A DNA stretch of 10,261 nt from the NCBI GenBank assembly GCA_024644125.1, contig JAHELQ010000159.1, positions 1 to 10,261 on the forward strand, read 5' to 3'. The position numbers and the translations under genes were made by a program. This DNA is from Candidatus Aminicenantota bacterium (GTDB lineage Bacteria > Acidobacteriota > Aminicenantia > UBA2199). Each line of letters opens with the position of its first letter. Within the stretch, counting starts at the first letter, position 1. The notes under the pieces were generated by a model, which had not been told where the DNA came from, ran no database searches, and saw only the letters and a list, made by a program, of their open reading frames with translations. This document shows positions 9,201-10,261 of this stretch, piece after piece.

Positions 9201-10261
9201 TCCAACGATGATGTCTTCCTGCCCGCTCAAACGGGCCAGGAAAATATAGAACACCGCCAATAACGTCATAAAAAGCGTGACGTCATGCTCTTCAGCAAAC
9301 TCTCTTATCAACGTAGTTTGTTTAGGTGTACAGTCAAAATACAAACGGTCTCCGTCAAAATTTTGAACCGCGGGCCGGGGAAAGTCTATAGGAATATTCA
9401 ACACCGGTATATCGCCGGCAAGCGCGCATCCCCAATAATCAAAAGCGGAATCAATGCTCCGCGTTTGGGTTTGAGCCGCTTGCCACACGGCGAAATCCCT
9501 GTATTGAAGTGGCAAATCATCGAGAAGGGAACCATTGTAGAGATGGAGTGTCTCCTCCTCTATAATCGCGGTGGAGATACCGTCGCCGGTAATATGGTGA
9601 AAATCCACCACTAGAAAGACACCATCCGCAGTACTTGCAATCGCGGCCCGTAACAACGGAGGAACCGATAGATCGAAGGGACGGATGAATGCCTGAATAT
9701 CCCCCCCTTCATGAAGATAGTGTAGCTTGATATCGACTGAATCCAATACCCGTTGCACCGGCTGGTGGTCAATGGTGATAAACGCGGTGCGGAAGGTTTC
9801 ATGCCGCTGGATGACCGCTTGCAACGACGCTTCCAGGCGATCGAACCGGATATCCGGGGGCAATGGAATCACATGGGGCATATTGTAGGCTGTGGTCTCG
9901 GGCATCAATTGATGCAACAAAAAGAACCGCTTCTGCGCCGGAGATAGCGGATAGTATTCTTTCTTTTCCACCGCGAAAATCTGTGCGAATTCTTCTTTGC
10001 CATTTGCCCGGATGTAACGGGCGATGCCTTTGATGGTGGGGGTACGGAACATCTCCACCAATGGCAGGTGAATGCCGAACTCTTTTTCGATCCGGCTCAT
10101 CAATATCATCGCCTTGAGAGAATGGCCTCCCAGAAGGAAAAAATCGGCGTCTGTACCGATAGCCGCTTCTTCCAACGATAAAAGCCGGGCCCACATAACC
10201 GCCAATTGCCTCTCCAGCGCGTCAACCGGAGTACAGATCTCCGCTCCCGCCAGTCCGGCTT
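201..10261 (-). CDS. Multimodular non-ribosomal peptide synthetase, T-(C-A-T)x3-TE (5' partial)
   Basis: The C-terminal part of a giant cytoplasmic NRPS that builds a peptide on phosphopantetheine arms. The frame is open from the right edge to the TAA at 203-201, about 3,352 codons. A TTG at 10205 is inside the first carrier domain, so it is not the start; 18 more in-frame codons precede it (ending VDALERQ), and the true start is upstream. Residue numbers here and below use the codon at 10205 as residue 1, only as a ruler. Order: T (Ser29); C about 84-505, A 521-1012, T (Ser1059); C 1114-1540, A 1553-2035, T (Ser2087); C 2142-2555, A 2567-3040, T (Ser3091); TE 3142-3334. There are no E, MT, Cy or Ox domains. 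A-domain pocket codes read Leu, unassigned, and probably a basic residue. The gene is followed, with overlap, by a PKS gene, so the product is probably a peptide-polyketide hybrid or one of two linked chains. Family and domain order are very secure; substrates are inference. Confidence 0.97.
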   Translation of the reverse strand, partial: AGLAGAEICTPVDALERQLAVMWARLLSLEEAAIGTDADFFLLGGHSLKAMILMSRIEKEFGIHLPLVEMFRTPTIKGIARYIRANGKEEFAQIFAVEKKEYYPLSPAQKRFFLLHQLMPETTAYNMPHVIPLPPDIRFDRLEASLQAVIQRHETFRTAFITIDHQPVQRVLDSVDIKLHYLHEGGDIQAFIRPFDLSVPPLLRAAIASTADGVFLVVDFHHITGDGISTAIIEEETLHLYNGSLLDDLPLQYRDFAVWQAAQTQTRSIDSAFDYWGCALAGDIPVLNIPIDFPRPAVQNFDGDRLYFDCTPKQTTLIREFAEEHDVTLFMTLLAVFYIFLARLSGQEDIIVGTPVAGRGHADLERIVGPFVNTLPLRGKPVGSKSLTGFLRDVKKDVIAALEHQRLPFEELVDRLDIPRDAGRNPLFDVMFAFDNIRERHLEEAVDLVEERLPMVTRDHSRFDMTWSFSLHGDRLSGAVEYATALFETDTIRRFVSYFKTVAEKVATGGDPALGRMELLSPEEITRQLAAFNQTRTQLPTGISVLDLFFDQVRAHPHRVAVSGPSAFGGALLHLTYEALDFLATNVARALRDLRIQEGAIVPVICEHVVELTSGLLGILKANCAFLPIEPDVPLDRKRWILEDCGAAVVLTHQSCAGVDGLSARIVLLDDFVFDGRFNASSTPPSVAVINHAYVIYTSGTSGRPKGVVVGSQSLLNLCLWHQSVFFITPRDRASKLAGFGFDASIWEVFPYLTAGASLVIVPNSVKMDPVLLNRYFETFQVTVAFCPTPLCEAFLEIDNRSLRLLLTGGDKLKRSNPNAYRLINNYGPTEDTVVATSYEVEGDLADIPIGKPIWNQEIYICDQYGNAQPVGVPGELWISGEGLASGYLNQPDLTATSFAREYIADRGEVTVYKTGDVCRWKPDGNIEFLGRLDNQVQIRGFRIEMSEIERTILRSGKVKDVALVRHSRADGDSFLAAYLVLKDEEASIDGIRQFLEEHLPKYMIPAFMIPLEALPLTANGKIDRKRLPAPEMTGQGVIHPITSLERRLHKLWSGVLLLKQEEINVAADFFSLGGHSLKATILAGRIHKELNVEISLVDIFRYPTIRGQATWIEAAAPQRFAPINPIEKRDYYDLSPAQKRLYILQQFDRQRVVYNIPMLVPIAPGLDIETIECVFEALIGRHESLRTSFATVNETPVQRVHNNVEFLLENFDLTKESEEKDLDTVFVQFIRPFDLSCPPLIRGGVIDDGGMRRFLVLDMHHIISDGVSVQLLEHEFLALSRGDSLPPLAIQYKDYAAWLRCGKMKDRIKGQESFWLERFGGWLPEMELPMDFPRPRQRMYSGQSVLFRLEPDICRNLDEYSRRLGLTPFMTMLACLAMLIGKLSGREDVVIGTAVAGRRHADVEPLVGMFVNTLALRHFPHGNSRLNDYIDNVKQRTLEDFDRQDFPFEELVDRLQLERDTGRNPLFDVMVHYREAEDMDSGDSQSNIHRVSRFDMSWNFSRSGDRMSGSIEFSDELFRRSTVERFAGYFSQIAGQLSANEECLLKDIDMLPAGEKCRIMELSQGERRGVPALPIHELFRREVMGSGDRLAVEKGDGHLTYRELNRRSDSLAAYLHCLGIGRGCLAALFLHRSLEMITAILGVLKSGAAYIPLDPDYPMERLEFIVKDSDAAAVIVSADDHPFDPVFFRVVDVRTGIRNGEANAPNENQIDDPAYVIFTSGTTGKPKGVMIEHHSVANLALYQAHRFGIQKSERVLQFSSYCFDPSVEQMFIALFTGAGLVLVDRSTLLNSDRFHRYITKKQVTHLHAVPSFLALLDIEGAKTIKRVVAGGDICPPSLARYFSQFCDFYNKYGPTETTISSLEARFDHTCDVASVPIGRPLGNTSVYILDQYGNLAPEGVVGELFIGGSGVGRGYVNRPLLTCEAFVPNHLSGQGTMYRTGDFCRWNTDGAIDFLGRRDNQIKIRGFRIEAGEVERALLENEWVKEAVVVSRKSEDGDTMLIGYLVMAEDDENRLDGVRRSLDERLPSYMIPTMLVRLDSFPLNPNGKVDRSRLSALENTAQIAGVEFKTTLERSLQKIWAGVLSLDEQQIGRDSDFFSIGGHSLKATILAGRILKELEANLPLTEIFNRPTIGRLAAFIEASSPERFARIEPLEKRDYYRLSPAQARLYILHQLDRESTVYNMPMAVPLGEAVLPSVLTEVFGTLMERHESLRTLFVTLNDGPVQRVAERVEFSIEAYSGETIDSFIRPFDLSFAPLLRVGVSEGFLLLDLHHIISDGISLQILHQEFISIIEKRSLPALSIQYKDYAAWFADGWMRERLVRQEAYWLNLYSGDIPSVDLPIDFPRPGMSGFSGDLVRFSLDESDCNALAAVCQKQGITVFMALTAAFSILLSNLSGREDVVLGTVVAGRRHVDVERMVGMFVNTLALRITATGEKRLEDYLDYVRGLLLTAFDNQDYPFENLVEKLQPERKSGRNPLFDVMIECHEGEDAIDDDRLPMTHRVSRFDMSWTFVSHKRGMRGSVEFSDELYRRETILRFTDYFKTIFARLASGENLVINRIDILGSQEKRWILDKLRGEASDVPVESLQHPFLRQAAGSGDHAAVELEDDFLTYHELDCRSNRLARHLIHHGAGSGHVVAVCLERSIEMIIAIVAVLKSGSAYVPLDPAYPPARLEYVLRDSGAVLTLVSGNNNPIRNLEITQVNVDCIEWLDEADNLEQYCEPQTPAYVIYTSGTTGNPRGVIVEHHSIANLIHTQIKNYGVDASDRILQFSSFSFDASVEQIFLALSSGAALVLVQRETILDIERFIEYIVTRRITHIDSVPSFLALLELPPNHHVRRVVSGGDVCPPALAKKFGERVEFFNAYGPTETTVTVLTGSVAIGSPLANTHAYILNTAGSPVPTGVAGELVIGGAGVARGYLNRPDLTDELFVTDPVARKGRVYRSGDMCRLNTVGEVEFIGRLDSQVKIRGNRVELSEIRHIVLEHQTVKDAAVICKVGDNGEAFIVAYVVAVDESFDAGSVRQHVARRLPSYMIPAHWMRIDMIPLSANGKLDLGQLPEPESGDGSRSTLPANEIEAGLLAIWSDVLELDKAKISTDFDFFSLGGHSLKATSMVSKIRSQMNFDVPLNEVFKTPTIKDLAAYINSVGKRRGSSANRQLVPLKINAEHLPNLFFIHDGLGQVSGYLKLCDLLAETHNYWGVQTQTKTEIRLDKVTLPELVAEHIDTIQGIQPQGPYFIAGWSMGGAIAFSVGRFLEAQGHEVRFLGLIDAGIPRQIFKLREKLKGNVTTFYAGKENIYTLDDWRLYCSGTFKSYYISGDHHSILSPPHVFELAAKFRRAVEINQRSHHIGK
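204..782 (-). other. C-terminal type I thioesterase domain, shortened (lid region absent)
   Basis: An alpha/beta-hydrolase domain of about 193 residues (3142-3334), where NRPS thioesterases usually have 230-260. It begins after a short Ser/Arg-rich linker behind the last carrier, with NLFFIHDGLG supplying the oxyanion-hole region. GPYFIAGWSMGG holds the nucleophile Ser3225, LIDAG holds Asp3252 and GDHHS holds His3303, so the full triad is present. Ser to Asp is 27 residues, the same as in the surfactin (80 and 107) and enterobactin EntF (1138 and 1165) thioesterases. Asp to His is only 51 residues, against about 100-106 in those enzymes. The strand NVTTFYAG follows the Asp after only 17 residues, so the helical lid between them is missing. 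Such domains normally release the product by hydrolysis or macrocyclisation. With no lid, the active site should be unusually open, and its activity and role are uncertain. The frame is intact, with no frameshift. Confidence 0.88.
220..226 (-). promoter_or_regulatory. Ribosome binding site of the PKS gene (AAAGGAG)
   Basis: On the minus strand this reads AAAGGAG, a near-perfect Shine-Dalgarno sequence, 8 bases before the TTG at 211-209. It lies inside the last codons of the upstream NRPS gene, so ribosomes finishing the NRPS pass directly over it. This spacing is what decides in favour of the TTG start for the PKS and suggests translational coupling of the two genes. Confidence 0.8.
822..3782 (-). 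other. NRPS module 3: C-A-T, probably a basic amino acid (code DAEDVGAVTK)
   Basis: Condensation domain from residue 2142: YYRLSPAQARLYIL, RHESLRTLF, HHIISDG with catalytic His2257 and Asp2261, GMFVNTLALR and GRNPLFDVMI; LCL-like. Adenylation domain (about 2567-3040): LTYHEL, YTSGTTGNPRG (Thr2716; the usual PKG lysine is Arg), FDASVEQIF (Asp2761), NAYGPTETT, YRSGDMC, KIRGNRVE and the A10 lysine Lys3035 in NGKLD. The pocket code by eye is D-A-E-D-V-G-A-V-T-K. Glu at 239 and Asp at 278 together are typical of domains that bind a side-chain amine, and the code is close to ones I recall for lysine, so Lys, Orn or a similar diamino acid is the best guess, at low to moderate confidence. The carrier serine is Ser3091 (LGGHSLKA). 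This is the last elongation module before the thioesterase. Confidence 0.9.
3831..6866 (-). other. NRPS module 2: C-A-T, substrate unassigned (code DPEHVGKISK)
   Basis: Condensation domain from residue 1114: YYDLSPAQKRLYIL, RHESLRTSF, HHIISDG with catalytic His1244 and Asp1248, GMFVNTLALR and GRNPLFDVMV. It looks LCL and should accept an L-leucyl donor. Adenylation domain (about 1553-2035): LTYREL, FTSGTTGKPKG (Thr1702), CFDPSVEQMF (Asp1747), NKYGPTETT, YRTGDFC, KIRGFRIE and the A10 lysine Lys2031 in NGKVD. All motifs look active. Pocket residues by eye, with no gaps needed, read D-P-E-H-V-G-K-I-S-K. Pro at the 236 position, Glu at 239 and Lys at 322 are an unusual mix of acidic and basic groups. 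I do not recognise this code and do not assign a substrate. The carrier serine is Ser2087 in DFFSIGGHSLKA. Confidence 0.9.
6918..9956 (-). other. NRPS module 1: C-A-T, predicted leucine
   Basis: Condensation domain: YYPLSPAQKRFFLL (from residue 84), RHETFRTAF, HHITGDG with catalytic His204 and Asp208, and GRNPLFDVMF. RHExxRT suggests an LCL type. Adenylation domain (about 521-1012): YTSGTSGRPKG (Thr680), FDASIWEVF (Asp725), NNYGPTEDTVVAT, YKTGDVC, QIRGFRIE and the A10 lysine Lys1004 in NGKID. Aligning by eye, without gaps from A4 to A5, to the GrsA PheA pocket gives DAWFLGNVVK, a code I recall as a leucine code of lipopeptide synthetases. The LLLTGGDKL and NNYGPTE context also fits that hydrophobic subfamily. 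The carrier serine is Ser1059 (LGGHSLKA). Two motifs drift: A2 reads LKANCAFLPIEP, where LKAGxAYxPxDP is usual, and A6 ends ASGYL where ARGYL is usual. Neither removes a known catalytic residue. The module adds L-Leu, or a close aliphatic residue, to the incoming chain. Confidence 0.9.
10008..10226 (-). other. Carrier (T/PCP) domain of the preceding, mostly missing module
   Basis: A peptidyl carrier domain of about 75 residues. It opens with the helix VDALERQLAVMWARLL and carries the attachment motif DFFLLGGHSLKA, where Ser29 (codon 10121-10119) receives phosphopantetheine. It ends at MFRTPTIKGIARYI, the usual last helix. It belongs to a module whose other domains lie beyond 10261 and delivers the upstream chain to the first complete condensation domain. 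Its linker (VEKKEYYPLSPAQ) runs straight into that C domain, with no epimerisation domain between, so the donor residue is expected to be L. Confidence 0.93.

Noticed and set aside
10203..10205. TTG at 10205 as the start of the NRPS gene
   Set aside because: It falls inside the first helix of a carrier domain, the frame stays open to the window edge, and the upstream codons (VDALERQ) complete that helix. The true start is outside the window.
822..10226. Possible epimerisation, methyltransferase or heterocyclisation domains
   Set aside because: Each T domain leads straight into a C domain, or the TE, by a short linker. All C domains have HHxxxDG and not the DxxxxDxxS cyclisation motif, and the A domains show no insertion between A8 and A10.
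1..10261. Intergenic promoters, terminators, RNA genes, mobile elements or CRISPR repeats
   Set aside because: Every base belongs to one of two overlapping minus-strand genes. The only repeated sequence is the paralogy of the three modules.

Overview
The window is bacterial and coding from edge to edge, all on the minus strand. It is an internal slice of a hybrid non-ribosomal peptide / polyketide biosynthetic cluster. Read in the direction of transcription, from the high coordinates to the low, it holds two genes. The first is the 3' part of a giant NRPS gene, more than 3,350 codons, whose 5' end lies beyond position 10261. The second is the first 70 codons of a modular polyketide synthase (PKS) gene, which runs off the left edge. 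The genes overlap by 11 bases, and the Shine-Dalgarno site of the PKS gene lies inside the end of the NRPS gene, so they are almost certainly one operon and probably translationally coupled.

The visible NRPS has the order T – (C-A-T) – (C-A-T) – (C-A-T) – TE. All four carrier domains have the GGHSL phosphopantetheine-attachment motif. All three condensation domains have an intact HHxxxDG motif and look like LCL types. All three adenylation domains have intact core ATP and substrate motifs and the A10 lysine. There is no epimerisation, methylation or cyclisation domain, so these residues should stay L and unmodified. Residues aligned by eye to the GrsA PheA pocket give DAWFLGNVVK (leucine) for the first complete module. 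The second gives DPEHVGKISK, which I cannot match to a known substrate. The third gives DAEDVGAVTK, which has two acidic pocket residues and suggests a basic residue such as Lys or Orn. The predicted segment is (upstream chain)-Leu-X-basic.

The oddest part is the C-terminal thioesterase. Ser, Asp and His are all present, but the stretch between Asp and His is only about half the usual length, so the lid is missing. This TE sits immediately before a gene that begins with a ketosynthase. In a collinear assembly line that position would call for chain transfer, not release.

The organism cannot be named from this sequence. GC content is near one half by eye, there is a strong AAAGGAG ribosome binding site, and the PKS start codon is TTG. 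The A and C domains resemble those of Firmicutes, cyanobacteria and other NRPS-rich bacteria, so I leave the phylum open. Modules 2 and 3 are clearly closer to each other than to module 1, which suggests a past module duplication. There is no intergenic stretch, RNA gene, mobile element, CRISPR array or terminator in the window.
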